Source of the DNA: Acinetobacter lwoffii
GTDB lineage: Bacteria; Pseudomonadota; Gammaproteobacteria; Pseudomonadales; Moraxellaceae
Reading direction: 5' to 3'
NCBI RefSeq assembly: GCF_022967985.1
Contig: NZ_JALJVC010000003.1
Span: forward strand, 62,001 to 126,000
Length of the DNA stretch: 64,000 bases
The notes below the pieces were generated by a model. The model ran no database searches and was not told the DNA's origin. It worked only from the letters and a program-made list of their open reading frames with translations. Below, one piece after another: positions 52,421 through 62,655 of this stretch (position 1 is its first letter; every line of letters starts with the position of its first letter). The translations under genes and the position numbers were made by a program.

Positions 52421-54118
52421 TTAGACGGCAGCAGCAATCACCTGATCGGTGCTTAACACACCTTGATCAATCAGACGGTTGGTCGAGGCAATAATCGCTT
52501 CGATGGAAGAGGTCACGATGTTGTCATGTACCCCTGCACCAAAGGCAGATTTACCGGTACCTTTTACCTGAAGTTCGATCAAGGCCAAAGCTTTGGCATG
52601 TGCACCAGAACTGATGCTGCGCTCTTCATAGTTTACAACATCAATCGGTAACTGAAGTGCATCCAAAATCGCAGAAATTGGACCATTGCCTTCACCACGA
52701 ACACGACGTGACTGGCCATCAATTTCAAGATCAAGCTCAATCACCTGATTGCCATTATCATCTGACAATTTGTAGTTTTTCGCAGAATAGTGAACGTTTT
52801 TAGCATCCACATAAGTTTCCTTGAACAACTTCCAGATTTCAGTCGCACTGATTTCAGTGCCTTGCTCATCGGTACGTTTTTGTACGATCTGAGAGAATTC
52901 AATCTGTAAACGACGCGGCAAGATCACGTTGTAGTTCGATTCTAACAAGTAGGCAATACCGCCTTTACCTGATTGTGAATTGACACGAATTACTGCGTCA
53001 TAGTCACGGCCCAAATCTTTGGGGTCGATTGGCAAGTACGGCATATCCCAGATTTCTTCGTTTTTCTGGAACTCGAAACCTTTTTTGATGGCATCCTGAT
53101 GTGAACCCGAGAATGCTGTGAAGACCAAATCACCAGCATATGGATGACGCGGGTGCACAGGTAAACCGGTACATTCTTCCACAGTCGCAATGATTTCATT
53201 GATGTTGGAGAAATCTAAATTCGGTGTTACACCCTGGGTATACATGTTCAAGGCAATCGCAGCCACGTCGACGTTACCGGTACGTTCACCATTTCCGAAG
53301 ACACAGCCTTCAACACGGTCAGCACCAGCCATGATTGCCAATTCAGATGCCGCGATGCCACAACCACGGTCATTATGACAATGTACAGAAATGATCACGC
53401 CGTCGCGGCGCTGGATATTGCGGTGCATCCATTCAATCTGATCGGCATAGACGTGTGGACCTGAAACTTCTACCGTTGCAGGTAAGTTTAAGATCACTTT
53501 ATTCTCTGGAGATGCTTCCCAGATTTCAGTGACGGCATCGCAGACATCTTTCGCGACTTCTAATTCGGTTGCAGTAAAACATTCTGGGCTGTACTGAAAT
53601 ACGAATTCAGTTTCCGGCTGTTTTGCGGCATATTCTTTCACTTTTTGTGCAGCATTAATGGCTAACTGTTTTGCACCCTCAACATCAACATTCAAAACTT
53701 TATTGCGGAATGTCGGCGAGTTAGAGTTATAGATATGTACAATGGCACGTTTCGCACCTTGTAAAGATTCAAAGGTACGTTGAATCAAGTGATCACGTGC
53801 CTGAACCAAGACCTCGATATAAACGTCATCCGGAATATGACCTTCTTCAATCAATTTACGGGTGAAATCGAAGTCAATTTGTGATGCTGACGGGAAGCCG
53901 ATTTCAATATGCTTGAAACCGATTTTGACCAACATCTGGAACATCTTGAATTTCTGCTCCATGTTCATTGGCTCAAAGATCGCTTGGTTACCGTCACGCA
54001 GGTCAGTACTCATCCAGATTGGCGCTTTGTTGATTTCATTGTTCGGCCATTGACGGTCTGGTAAGTCCACACGTTGATACATGCGACGGTATTTTTTACT
54101 TGGATCAGCCAACATCAT
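52421..54118 (-). CDS. leuA: 2-isopropylmalate synthase (long LeuA type)
   Basis: LeuA condenses acetyl-CoA with 2-oxoisovalerate, the first committed step of leucine synthesis. The 565-residue protein has the catalytic STDLRDGNQA region (residues about 37–46), the metal-binding HCHNDRGCG motif and a C-terminal regulatory domain for leucine. The start is ATG 54118 (or 54115), behind AGGAG. It is unlinked from leuCDB, which is about 50 kb away. Confidence 0.95.
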   Translation of the reverse strand: MMLADPSKKYRRMYQRVDLPDRQWPNNEINKAPIWMSTDLRDGNQAIFEPMNMEQKFKMFQMLVKIGFKHIEIGFPSASQIDFDFTRKLIEEGHIPDDVYIEVLVQARDHLIQRTFESLQGAKRAIVHIYNSNSPTFRNKVLNVDVEGAKQLAINAAQKVKEYAAKQPETEFVFQYSPECFTATELEVAKDVCDAVTEIWEASPENKVILNLPATVEVSGPHVYADQIEWMHRNIQRRDGVIISVHCHNDRGCGIAASELAIMAGADRVEGCVFGNGERTGNVDVAAIALNMYTQGVTPNLDFSNINEIIATVEECTGLPVHPRHPYAGDLVFTAFSGSHQDAIKKGFEFQKNEEIWDMPYLPIDPKDLGRDYDAVIRVNSQSGKGGIAYLLESNYNVILPRRLQIEFSQIVQKRTDEQGTEISATEIWKLFKETYVDAKNVHYSAKNYKLSDDNGNQVIELDLEIDGQSRRVRGEGNGPISAILDALQLPIDVVNYEERSISSGAHAKALALIELQVKGTGKSAFGAGVHDNIVTSSIEAIIASTNRLIDQGVLSTDQVIAAAV

Positions 54119-54545
54119 GAGAGAGCTCCTTATGCTAACTTGGGTACCGTAATCTTGGTTAAAGCGGTGCGTGGGTCAGCGGCATAGATTTTGTCTATTC
54201 ATTGGGTTTTAGTGACAGTCTGGTTCAAACCTGAAATATGGTCTAAATATTGGTGGTTTAGCTCTACCAAATGCACTAAATGCCTTACTTATAATTTAAA
54301 GTTTAATCCACTTATCCCGAAAAGTTTTTGCTATTTTTATGGATTTTAGTCGTATGGTAATAAAGATTTTCTTATAAAGTTTAAGTATTGAAAAATATTT
54401 TCACTTATTTTAAATATAGTATTTTATATTTTCTTGATTTGGACATAATGCGTTATTTATTACGTTCAATAGTGCCATAACGCAGTATATTTTAATAAAA
54501 AATAAATCCAGTGATTTCCAAAGATCATTGAAGTCAGGGCATCTT
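54119..54545. other. AT-rich upstream region of leuA
   Basis: About 430 bp without a gene. It holds the leuA promoter and leader region on the minus strand. An inverted repeat, TGCGTTAT (54449–54456) with ATAACGCA (54477–54484), has a 20-nt loop and no T-run. No clear leader peptide or terminator–antiterminator pair was found. Confidence 0.5.
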
Positions 54546-55229
54546 TTAAAGTTCAGCCCATTTACGCATTAAATTATGATACAGATTGGTCAGTTTCATA
54601 ACTTCTGCATGCTGATCACCCAGCTGCATTCTCAGATTTTGAATACTCTGATCCAGATTAAACAGCATATGCCGCTCTGCATCATCACGGATCATGCTTT
54701 GTACCCAAAAAAATGAAGCAATTCGACAACCGGCAGTGATTGGCGTGACTTCATGCAAGCTGGTCGACGGATACAGAATCATATCACCGGCAGGAAGTTT
54801 CACTTCGTGATAACCGTAAGTGTCTTCGACCACCAGTTCACCACCGACATATTCGTCCGGCTCACTTAAAAAAACCGTACAGGATAAATCCGTTCTGAGG
54901 CGTTCATTGCTGCCGCGAATACGACGAATCGAATTGTCGACATGAAAGCCGAAAGATTCATTATTTTCATAGCGGTTAAAAAGCGGGGGAATAATATCCA
55001 GTGGAATCGCCGCCGATAAAAACAGAGCATGCTGTCCCAGCGATTCAAGAATGATCGTACTTAAATGCTGGGTCAGGGGATGATCTTCAGGTAATTGCTG
55101 ATTCTGTTTCACCGTCGCAGAGAGCGTACCCGCGGTAACCTTGCCATTGACCCACTCAATCTTATTCATCTCCTCACGGAAATATTGCACCTGTTCTTTG
55201 CTCAGTACATTTGGAATATGATGCAGCAC
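54546..55229 (-). CDS. piuC: Fe(II)/2-oxoglutarate-dependent PKHD-type hydroxylase (PiuC)
   Basis: PiuC-type proteins are cytoplasmic 2-oxoglutarate/iron dioxygenases found beside siderophore receptors. The 227-residue protein has the iron ligand HVD (His97-x-Asp in SFGFHVDNSIR, about residues 94–104), the second His in STSLHEV (about 157) and the 2OG-binding Arg in GCRIASFF. It starts at GTG 55229, after an AGGGG ribosome site. It follows the TonB-dependent receptor gene on the same strand with a hairpin between. Confidence 0.93.
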   Translation of the reverse strand: MLHHIPNVLSKEQVQYFREEMNKIEWVNGKVTAGTLSATVKQNQQLPEDHPLTQHLSTIILESLGQHALFLSAAIPLDIIPPLFNRYENNESFGFHVDNSIRRIRGSNERLRTDLSCTVFLSEPDEYVGGELVVEDTYGYHEVKLPAGDMILYPSTSLHEVTPITAGCRIASFFWVQSMIRDDAERHMLFNLDQSIQNLRMQLGDQHAEVMKLTNLYHNLMRKWAEL

Positions 55230-55257
55230 GAGAAACCCCTGAATAATCGTCTTTTAA

Positions 55258-55290
55258 AAATAACATAGCCCCCATCAGGAGGCTATGCGG
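55258..55290 (-). terminator. Hairpin between the piuA-type receptor and piuC
   Basis: CATAGCC and GGCTATG form a 7-bp stem around a 10-nt loop, followed on the minus strand by TTATTTTT. It may act as a partial terminator that lowers piuC relative to the receptor. Confidence 0.65.
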
Positions 55291-55300
55291 TTGCATTGAA

Positions 55301-57658
55301 TTAATATTTAAAGTTGACTGCTAACACTGCACTACGGCCTTCTGCTTCGGTCGCATAATGAGATGAATAGGCTTTTGTGAAGTAGCGTTCATCAGACAGG
55401 TTGTTGACGTTTAATTGCAAATCAACATTTTCATTCACGTTATAACGCGCCATGGCATCATAGCGAACATAGCCCGGTACAAACTTGGTATTAGTAGCAT
55501 TACCATAGACTTTGTCCATTGCGACGGCACCAGCACCTAGGGTTAAAGCAGGAGTTACTGCATAAGTAGTCCAAAGGGTTGCACTGTTTTTCGCGACGTT
55601 TTGAACCTGATTACCATTACTTCTATTGGAAATGTAGATTGGAGCTGCTGTAGTGCCAATATTTTCATAACCACCATCAACTAACTCACTGTCTAAATAA
55701 GTATAACCAGCAGAAACTGCCCATTTATCCGTGATATTACCGTTTACGCCTAGCTCAATACCATCGACACGAGTTTCACCAATATTACTTGTGGTGCCAT
55801 CATCTCCGGTCGCACGAGTATTGGTTTTTTCCGTGCGGAAAATAGCTGCAGTCAGGTTGAGCTTATCATTCAAGACATCCCATTTAGTTCCTAACTCTAT
55901 GGTCCGGACTTCTTCAGGTTTAAGATTATTTATTGCAGCTGTAATCCCTTCAGAACCATCGCCACCATCTACACCGACTGGATTAGACGAAGTCGCATAA
56001 CTTGCATAGATACTGCCATTTTCAACTGGTTTAAAAGTAAGACCGGCTTGATAGTTGATGAAATCTTTATCATTTTTAATCGTAACTTGATCGCCAGCAC
56101 TTGCTGTAATCGGTGTATTGTTTGCACCAGTAACTGCATTATTTCGTGCACCATAAGTCATGGTTTGCTCAGTTGAGTAGTCATCCCAACGAACGCCCAA
56201 ATCTAAAAGCCACTGAGGGGTGAATTCAATACTATCCAGAAAATAAACAGACTTTGATTTGCTCTCGATATTGTAACGGTCAGCACCATTGGTACTTAAC
56301 ATACCTGTCCATGGAGCACGGTTAGGGTTCTGTACAGAAGTACACCAACCTGATGCAATATTGGTGACATCACCGCAAGCAGCATACGCGCTACCTGTCG
56401 CATTTAGGCCATTAATAATATATTGCGTACGATCAGTTTCCTGATCTGAATATTCGGCACCTAGATTAAAACTATGTTTAAGCATACCGGTATTAAATTT
56501 ACCGGTTAAAGCAAGTTGGTCGGTAAAAGCATCAGTATCTGCTACACGTGAGTTGGCACGTGCCCAAACATTTCCTGTTAATTCACTTGTAAAACCTGCT
56601 TTGTTGTAAAAGTTACCCTGAGAGTCATCTGGATTGGTCCAAAGGTAATCATTCTTAGAGTTGCCATACACAGCAGTATTGCTAATGGTTAGATTGTCAG
56701 TTAAGTCATGTTCTAATTTGATGGTTCCGATCTGATTTTCTTGTTTTTGGAAATCACGATCTTTCCAGCCGTAATATTGACCTTGTTTAACGTCAATTGG
56801 CTTGCCATTTCCATTTAATGGACGATAGTCAGTTGCTGTTGCAGTTCTTGGAGCAGCAAATGGGTTGTTATACGGGATACCTGAGTCAGGCGTATCGTCC
56901 GATTTTAAGTAGTAATAACTGAGAGTCGCGCGAGTAGGGGTGTCCAGACCAAAGCTAATACTCGGTGCAATACCGGCACGTTTATATTCTGCACCGTCTT
57001 TCTGGCCGGCTTTTTCATTTTGATGCCCCATGACTGCCACACGTGCCGCAATACCATTACCAAAGTCTTTGTTACCATCTAAAGTAATACGTTGATAATT
57101 ATCTGTGCCGCCAGCGACCGAACCTTCTAGAAAATCGCCTGCTTTAGCGACTTTAGAAATCATGTTAATGCTACCGCCAGTGGTGCCTGCACCGCCCATG
57201 GCAGAAGCAGAACCTTTGGTCACTTCAACTTGTTCTACCGCAAACATTTCACGGTTTTGTGAGGTGGCATTACGAACGCCGTCTACATACATCGAACTTT
57301 CAGAGTTATAACCACGAATAAATGGACGGTCACCATTCGGATTACCACCTTCACCTGCACCCAAGGTAATCCCCGGAACTGTACGCAGTGCATCAGCTAA
57401 AGTCGTCACTTGTGTATCGGTAATCAGCTGTTTTGAAATCACTGAAACTGACTTGGGGGTGTCGAGTAAAGGCGCAACAAATTTGCTATTCGCAGATTGA
57501 TCTACTTTTAAGCTGGGTGCTTTTTCAGCTTTGACTTCTTGATGAATAGTCTCTAACTGGATCACCTGTTCTTCTGCCATCGCAGATGCAGCTACCATTG
57601 ATAAAGATGAAACAATTGCAGAGGAAACGATTTTTTTACGTGTTTTAATGAAGGTCAT
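55301..57658 (-). CDS. piuA: TonB-dependent siderophore receptor, PiuA/Fiu-type
   Basis: This outer-membrane gated barrel takes up catecholate-type iron complexes. The 785-residue protein has a signal peptide (residues 1–28), a TonB-box region (QVIQLETI), the plug domain (about 50–190; KSVSVISKQLITDTQV and GGNPNGDRPFIRGYN) and a 22-strand barrel ending in the C-terminal Phe-Lys-Tyr. The PiuC neighbour fits the PiuA–PiuC pair known from Pseudomonas and Acinetobacter, relevant to uptake of siderophore-antibiotic conjugates. A Fur-like site lies 35 bp upstream. Confidence 0.88.
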   Translation of the reverse strand: MTFIKTRKKIVSSAIVSSLSMVAASAMAEEQVIQLETIHQEVKAEKAPSLKVDQSANSKFVAPLLDTPKSVSVISKQLITDTQVTTLADALRTVPGITLGAGEGGNPNGDRPFIRGYNSESSMYVDGVRNATSQNREMFAVEQVEVTKGSASAMGGAGTTGGSINMISKVAKAGDFLEGSVAGGTDNYQRITLDGNKDFGNGIAARVAVMGHQNEKAGQKDGAEYKRAGIAPSISFGLDTPTRATLSYYYLKSDDTPDSGIPYNNPFAAPRTATATDYRPLNGNGKPIDVKQGQYYGWKDRDFQKQENQIGTIKLEHDLTDNLTISNTAVYGNSKNDYLWTNPDDSQGNFYNKAGFTSELTGNVWARANSRVADTDAFTDQLALTGKFNTGMLKHSFNLGAEYSDQETDRTQYIINGLNATGSAYAACGDVTNIASGWCTSVQNPNRAPWTGMLSTNGADRYNIESKSKSVYFLDSIEFTPQWLLDLGVRWDDYSTEQTMTYGARNNAVTGANNTPITASAGDQVTIKNDKDFINYQAGLTFKPVENGSIYASYATSSNPVGVDGGDGSEGITAAINNLKPEEVRTIELGTKWDVLNDKLNLTAAIFRTEKTNTRATGDDGTTSNIGETRVDGIELGVNGNITDKWAVSAGYTYLDSELVDGGYENIGTTAAPIYISNRSNGNQVQNVAKNSATLWTTYAVTPALTLGAGAVAMDKVYGNATNTKFVPGYVRYDAMARYNVNENVDLQLNVNNLSDERYFTKAYSSHYATEAEGRSAVLAVNFKY

Positions 57659-57692
57659 GTTAAACCTAATAAATGAATGCTAAAAATGTATG

Positions 57693-57711
57693 CGAATAAT
57701 AATGATTCTTG
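57693..57711. promoter_or_regulatory. Fur-like site upstream of piuA-type receptor
   Basis: CGAATAATAATGATTCTTG contains the imperfect palindrome GAAT–AATAATGATTC, with matches to Fur boxes at most core positions. It is 35–53 bp before the receptor start. Confidence 0.6.
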
Positions 57712-57924
57712 TTTTTATTTTTATCTTTTTATCATGGGAATTCATGATCTTTAAGAAAATATTAAATGAGTTTTTAAATGTAATGATATAACAATATCTA
57801 CTTAAGTTTTTGATTTTAATAAATATTGATAAATCAATCTGATTATTAAATTTTTATTGAGAATAATGATGTCTATAAAGGGACATAAATTAGGGATTTT
57901 TCGTGGAGTACTAATCTAGCGATA

Positions 57925-57956
57925 ATAAAAAACCCTGCCAGGGCAGGGTTTTAAAT
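57925..57956 (-). terminator. Intrinsic terminator after the second receptor gene
   Basis: AAAACCCTGC pairs with GCAGGGTTTT around CAGG, with A/T runs. Confidence 0.85.
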
Positions 57957-57972
57957 AACTTTCACTTAAATA

Positions 57973-60228
57973 TTAGAAGTCATATGAAACAGATAGCCAG
58001 TAGTTACGGTCTGGAATATAAGTACCCGCTAAACCACTCGTCGTTTTAGTATATAGGAAAGCATTTTCAACTTCGTTATCACTATTAATAAATGACTTAT
58101 AGTCGCCAAAGTCTTTGTTCAATAAGTTATTCACACGACCTGAAACAGTAACTTGATTGTTGACTTTATAAGATGCACCTAAATTAAATAGCTCATAGGC
58201 TTTTAACTTATTGCCGACAGCATCAATTTCACGACTTACATTGACATCGCTTAAATCAGGATCTATGAAACGTACACGGTCAGATTTATATTCAGCTTCT
58301 AACCAGGTAGTGAACTTATCATTCACATACCAAGTTCCTGTGAAGTTCAAAGCGTGACGAGGTGTATTTTCAATAGGATTACCTTTATTTTCACCTTCGG
58401 TAATTTCAGACTCTAACCAAGTATAGTTTGCTTTTACATCAAAGCTTGGAGAAATTTCATATTTAGCACTAAGTTCCACACCGTAGCTTTCAGCTTCGCC
58501 TGCATTGCCTTTAAAGCTAAAGTTTTGCTGATTATCAAAACTGCCTACAGTCATGCAGTTGTTTGCAGGTGCTTGTCCTGTTGGGCGACCTGCCCATAAA
58601 CAGTTTTCAACGACGCGTGCATCACTGATGATAATATCTTTAAACTGAGTAAAGAACGCAGTGGTAGCTAAAGAGAAATTAGACAAGTTGTCGTAAACGA
58701 AACCAAGTTCATAGTTTGTGGTTTCTTCAGGCTTAAGATCTGGGTTGCCCAAAGTCACGTTTCGGCCTTGTGAGCTAAAACCATTGATTCCATTATGAAG
58801 GTCATTCGCTGTTGGAACTTTATAGCCAGTACTTATACCACCTTTTAAAATCAACTGATCATTGGTGTTCCAAACTAAATATGCGCGAGGTGTAAAGTGA
58901 CCACCAAAAGCACTATGGTCTTCGTAGCGACCACCGAAAGTGAATGCAAGAGAATCCGTTAGATTCCATTCATCCTCAGCGAACACAGACCAAGAATCTT
59001 GTTTAAAAGCAACTCCATTACCTGCTGAGTTATCGATGGTTTCACCATCTTTATATTCAACACCAGCTGTAAGTTTATGGTTGCCAAGTGTTGAAATAAT
59101 ACGAGAATCAACGGTTAGGTCTTTATTTTCTAAAATACGATCTTGTGTACCATCTGAATAATAATTGTATTCAGGTACATTTCCTTTTGGAAGACGACGG
59201 CCTTCTTGTTCAGAAGAAACATAGTTTGCAAATGTTTTCCATTGACCTAAGCTAAGCTCAGCATCTACACCTGCAGAAATACGATCTCTTAAGAATTTGA
59301 TCTCGTCTTTATATGAACCAATTCCTGATGGTAAACCTGTCGTACGGTTGAATTCGTAAAGTTCACCTAAACGGGCATCACTATTATCAAAACGTTGTTT
59401 AGCATGATCAAAGTCTACCCAAGTAGAGACATTATCATTTACATTTAGCGTAAGTTTTGTACCCACAGCATAATTATTTGCTTCTACTGTACGTGGGTCA
59501 CGACCTTGGCTACCTTCATCAATAGTTTTTGCGGGGGTAACAAGTCGATCTGATTGATCGCGGTGGAAAAACTCGCCACGTACTTGTATACCAAGTTTAT
59601 CTTGAATCACTGGACCATTAACAACTGCACTGGTTTTCCAGTTATTACCAATATCAGAATTTTCTTGAATATTCTGTTCAACAGAAACGTTACCATTCCA
59701 TTCTGATGCAACTTTCTTGGTAATAATATTAATGATACCGCCCATGGCATCAGAACCATAAAGGGTAGACATAGGACCACGAATGACTTCAATACGTTCA
59801 ATAGAAGCTAATGGTGGCATAAAGCTTGTACTAAATTCACCAAAACCATTTGGACCAATTGAACCAGAAGTATTCTGACGCTGACCATCGATCAAAATAA
59901 GAGTGTAAGATTGATTCAGACCACGCATTTGGATATTTAAACCACCAGTTTTGCCTTGGCCATTTCGTACGTCGACACCTGGTACTTCACTGAGCGCATC
60001 TGCAATACTGGTAATACCTTTTTTCTTTAATTCTTCTGCGGTTACTACACTAATTGAAGCAGGCGCATTTTTAATATCTTGTTCAAAACCCGCCGCTGAA
60101 ACCACAATCGTAGACATTTGATGTGTTGTTGTAGGAGTCGCTGTCTCGTTCACAGTCTCTGCAAAAGTAGATGTTGCTGTAACCCCAAGAATTGCCAATG
60201 TAAGTGGACGAAGACTAAAACTATGCAT
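57973..60228 (-). CDS. TonB-dependent receptor, FepA/PirA/BfnH-like
   Basis: The 751-residue outer-membrane receptor has a signal peptide (residues 1–23), a TonB-box-like STIVVSA near residues 39–45, the plug with the SIADALSEVPGVDVR segment and LILIDGQRQNTSG (about 133–145), and a barrel ending in Phe. It differs clearly from the PiuA-type receptor next to it and is closer to FepA- or PirA-like enterobactin receptors. A clean Fur-like site lies 62 bp upstream. The exact siderophore cannot be deduced. Confidence 0.85.
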   Translation of the reverse strand: MHSFSLRPLTLAILGVTATSTFAETVNETATPTTTHQMSTIVVSAAGFEQDIKNAPASISVVTAEELKKKGITSIADALSEVPGVDVRNGQGKTGGLNIQMRGLNQSYTLILIDGQRQNTSGSIGPNGFGEFSTSFMPPLASIERIEVIRGPMSTLYGSDAMGGIINIITKKVASEWNGNVSVEQNIQENSDIGNNWKTSAVVNGPVIQDKLGIQVRGEFFHRDQSDRLVTPAKTIDEGSQGRDPRTVEANNYAVGTKLTLNVNDNVSTWVDFDHAKQRFDNSDARLGELYEFNRTTGLPSGIGSYKDEIKFLRDRISAGVDAELSLGQWKTFANYVSSEQEGRRLPKGNVPEYNYYSDGTQDRILENKDLTVDSRIISTLGNHKLTAGVEYKDGETIDNSAGNGVAFKQDSWSVFAEDEWNLTDSLAFTFGGRYEDHSAFGGHFTPRAYLVWNTNDQLILKGGISTGYKVPTANDLHNGINGFSSQGRNVTLGNPDLKPEETTNYELGFVYDNLSNFSLATTAFFTQFKDIIISDARVVENCLWAGRPTGQAPANNCMTVGSFDNQQNFSFKGNAGEAESYGVELSAKYEISPSFDVKANYTWLESEITEGENKGNPIENTPRHALNFTGTWYVNDKFTTWLEAEYKSDRVRFIDPDLSDVNVSREIDAVGNKLKAYELFNLGASYKVNNQVTVSGRVNNLLNKDFGDYKSFINSDNEVENAFLYTKTTSGLAGTYIPDRNYWLSVSYDF

Positions 60229-60289
60229 GACCAGATTCCCGAACCGAAGAATAAATTAGTATTGTTGCTCAAATAAGAAACTGGATATT

Positions 60290-60308
60290 AATGATAGTAT
60301 TTATCATT
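60290..60308. promoter_or_regulatory. Strong Fur-like site upstream of the FepA/PirA-like receptor
   Basis: AATGATAGTATTTATCATT has perfect 7-bp arms, AATGATA and TATCATT, around a 5-bp spacer, the best Fur-box match in the window. It lies 62 bp before the receptor start. Confidence 0.75.
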
Positions 60309-60417
60309 TGCAATAAAAATATACATTTTCTCTATTTAAATTGGGTTGACTAGGTATCTGGAAAGGTGGCAATTCAAGTGAAAAAAGGGCTTAAAAACTG
60401 GAACTCGCGCGTATTTT

Positions 60418-60446
60418 TTGTATATCCTTAAATGTTGTCATATAAT
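60418..60446 (+). promoter_or_regulatory. Candidate sigma-70 promoter of tig
   Basis: TTGTAT (60418–60423) and TATAAT (60441–60446) are spaced by 17 bp, 49 bp before the tig ATG. A second arrangement, TTGTCA with TTATAA (60435–60463), overlaps it. Confidence 0.5.
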
Positions 60447-60494
60447 GTGGCACATTTTTATAAACCTGTTATAACCTAATATATAGAGGAAGCC

Positions 60495-61826
60495 ATGCAA
60501 GTAACTTCTGAAGCGGTTTCGGGCGTTGCCCGTCGTTTAAATGTTTCTGTACCGACGAGCCGTATTAATGAGCAATTTGAAGCTCGTTTAAAGCGCACTG
60601 CTAAAACTGCGAAGATCAACGGCTTCCGTCCAGGTAAAGTGCCTGTAAACGTAGTTCGTCGTGAATACGGCGCGGGTATCTACCAAGAAGTAGTAAACGA
60701 TATTATTCGTGACACAGTTTTCGAAGCGATCCAGCAAGAAAAAATCAATGCTGTGGGCATGCCAAACATCGAAAAAACTGAAATGAAAGACGACGCGCTG
60801 GTATATACAGCGACTGTTGAAGTTTATCCAGAAATCGAAGTGAAATTCGACGGTTTGGAAGTTGAGCGTAAAGCAGCTGAAGTAAATGACAAAGACGTTG
60901 AGAAGATGATTGAAAATCTTCAAAAACAACGTGCTGCTTGGGCTGAAACAAAAGGCATGGCTAAAAAAGACATGCAAGTAACTTTTGATTTTGAAGGTTC
61001 AATCGACGGCGAAAAATTTGAAGGCGGTTCTGCAGAAGACTTCAAACTAGTACTTGGTTCTGGTCGTATGATCCCTGGCTTCGAAGACGGTATCGTTGGT
61101 ATGAAGAAAGGCGAAGAGAAAGTGATTGATGTAACTTTCCCTGAAGACTACCAAGCTGAAAACCTTGCTGGTAAACAAGCTCAATTCAAAATCACTGTGA
61201 AGCTTGTTGAAAAGCAAAAACTTCCAGAAATCGATGCTGAATTCCTGAAAATCTTCGGTGTATCTGAAGAAGAAGGCGTTGAGAAGTTAAAAGCTGACGT
61301 TCGTAAAAACATGGAACGTGAAGTGAAGAATGGCCTTCGCAACCAGGTTAAAGGCGCGACTTTCGATGCACTTGTAGCTGCAAACGAAGTTGAACTTCCA
61401 GCTGCTATGCTTGCTCAAGAAATTGACCGTCAACGTCAACAAATGATCCAGCAGTTCACACAGCAGTTTGGTGCTCAAGGTGCGAAAGCATTTGATTCAA
61501 GCATGCTTCCAGACGAATTGTTCAAAGAACAAGCTGAAAAATCTGTAAAACTTGGCGTACTTGTAAGCCGTGTTTTAGCTGATGCGAAAATTGAAGTAGA
61601 TGCTGCACGCGTTGAAGCGTACATCGAAGACATGGCTTCTTCTTATGAAGATCCAAACGAAGTAATTGAATACTTCAAAAACGATGCGCAACAACGTGCC
61701 CAAATCGAAGCAGTTGTACTAGAAGACCAAGTTGTTGATTACATTTTGGCTTCTGCTAAAGTAACTGATGCGACTGTAAGCTATGAAGACTTATTGAAAG
61801 AGCAGCAAGCTCGTCAACAAGGCTAA
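60495..61826 (+). CDS. tig: Trigger factor
   Basis: Trigger factor is the ribosome-bound chaperone for nascent chains. The 443-residue protein has the ribosome-binding loop region with GFRPGKVP (residues about 44–51), a central PPIase domain (about 155–240; [36 protein letters not shown]) and a C-terminal helical arm. Codon use is enriched for the GTAA-type codons of a strongly expressed gene. It leads tig–clpP–clpX, with a terminator after tig. Confidence 0.96.
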   Translation: MQVTSEAVSGVARRLNVSVPTSRINEQFEARLKRTAKTAKINGFRPGKVPVNVVRREYGAGIYQEVVNDIIRDTVFEAIQQEKINAVGMPNIEKTEMKDDALVYTATVEVYPEIEVKFDGLEVERKAAEVNDKDVEKMIENLQKQRAAWAETKGMAKKDMQVTFDFEGSIDGEKFEGGSAEDFKLVLGSGRMIPGFEDGIVGMKKGEEKVIDVTFPEDYQAENLAGKQAQFKITVKLVEKQKLPEIDAEFLKIFGVSEEEGVEKLKADVRKNMEREVKNGLRNQVKGATFDALVAANEVELPAAMLAQEIDRQRQQMIQQFTQQFGAQGAKAFDSSMLPDELFKEQAEKSVKLGVLVSRVLADAKIEVDAARVEAYIEDMASSYEDPNEVIEYFKNDAQQRAQIEAVVLEDQVVDYILASAKVTDATVSYEDLLKEQQARQQG

Positions 61827-61836
61827 TTTAGCTTTC

Positions 61837-61868
61837 GATAAAAAAGGCGCTTAATGCGCCTTTTTTTC
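61837..61868 (+). terminator. Intrinsic terminator after tig
   Basis: AAAAGGCGC pairs with GCGCCTTTT around TTAAT, then T residues. Confidence 0.85.
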
Positions 61869-62020
61869 ATATTGATGCCTGAAAAAAGCATTTCTGTTTT
61901 TCACAAAACTAATGCAAAAAATATAATGGATTTGTTGGCGAATTTTTTGCAATTTCAGTGATTATCCCTCATATTGTGATTATGGGTTAGGTCACAAAAA
62001 ATTTAGGAATAAATAAACGT

Positions 62021-62626
62021 ATGTATGTTCCAACGATTGAAAACGCTTTAGTGCCAATGGTGGTAGAACAATCCTCTCGTGGTGAGCGTTCTTTTGATAT
62101 TTATTCACGCCTTTTGCGTGAACGTGTAATTTTTATGACGGGCGAAGTTGAAGACAACATGGCGAACCTGATCGTTGCGCAAATGTTGTTTTTAGAGGCG
62201 GAAAATCCAGATAAAGATATTCATCTATATATCAACTCACCAGGCGGTTCGGTAACTGCAGGTATGGCGATTTATGACACCATGCAGTTTATCAAACCTG
62301 ATGTCGTAACGTACTGCATGGGTCAGGCAGCATCAATGGGGGCGTTCCTGCTGAATGCCGGTACCAAAGGCAAGCGTTATTGCCTTGAAAATGCCCGTGT
62401 CATGATTCACCAGCCTTTAGGTGGTTTCCGTGGTCAGGCTTCAGATATTGAAATTCATGCACGTGAAATCCTGTTTATTAAAGAACGTTTAAACCGTTTA
62501 ATGGCTGAACACAGCGGTCAGGATTACGAGAAAGTTGCACGTGATACAGACCGTGACAACTTTATGACTGCTCAGCAAGCGAAAGAATACGGTCTTGTGG
62601 ACGAAGTTTTAACTAAACGTCCATAA
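62021..62626 (+). CDS. clpP: ATP-dependent Clp protease proteolytic subunit
   Basis: ClpP forms the 14-mer serine-protease chamber used with ClpX. The 201-residue protein has the active Ser105 in [10 protein letters not shown] and His130 in VMIHQPLGG, with the third residue further on. It is followed after 29 bp by clpX, the usual operon pair. Confidence 0.97.
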   Translation: MYVPTIENALVPMVVEQSSRGERSFDIYSRLLRERVIFMTGEVEDNMANLIVAQMLFLEAENPDKDIHLYINSPGGSVTAGMAIYDTMQFIKPDVVTYCMGQAASMGAFLLNAGTKGKRYCLENARVMIHQPLGGFRGQASDIEIHAREILFIKERLNRLMAEHSGQDYEKVARDTDRDNFMTAQQAKEYGLVDEVLTKRP

Positions 62627-62655
62627 GTTTTAAAGATTGAGATAGTGGAGTAAAT

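Noticed and set aside
54119..54300. Possible leuA leader peptide with several Leu codons on the minus strand (short frame starting at a GTG near 54272)
   Set aside because: Only four Leu in about 25 codons, no good ribosome site, and no terminator/antiterminator pair downstream. Not enough for an attenuator.
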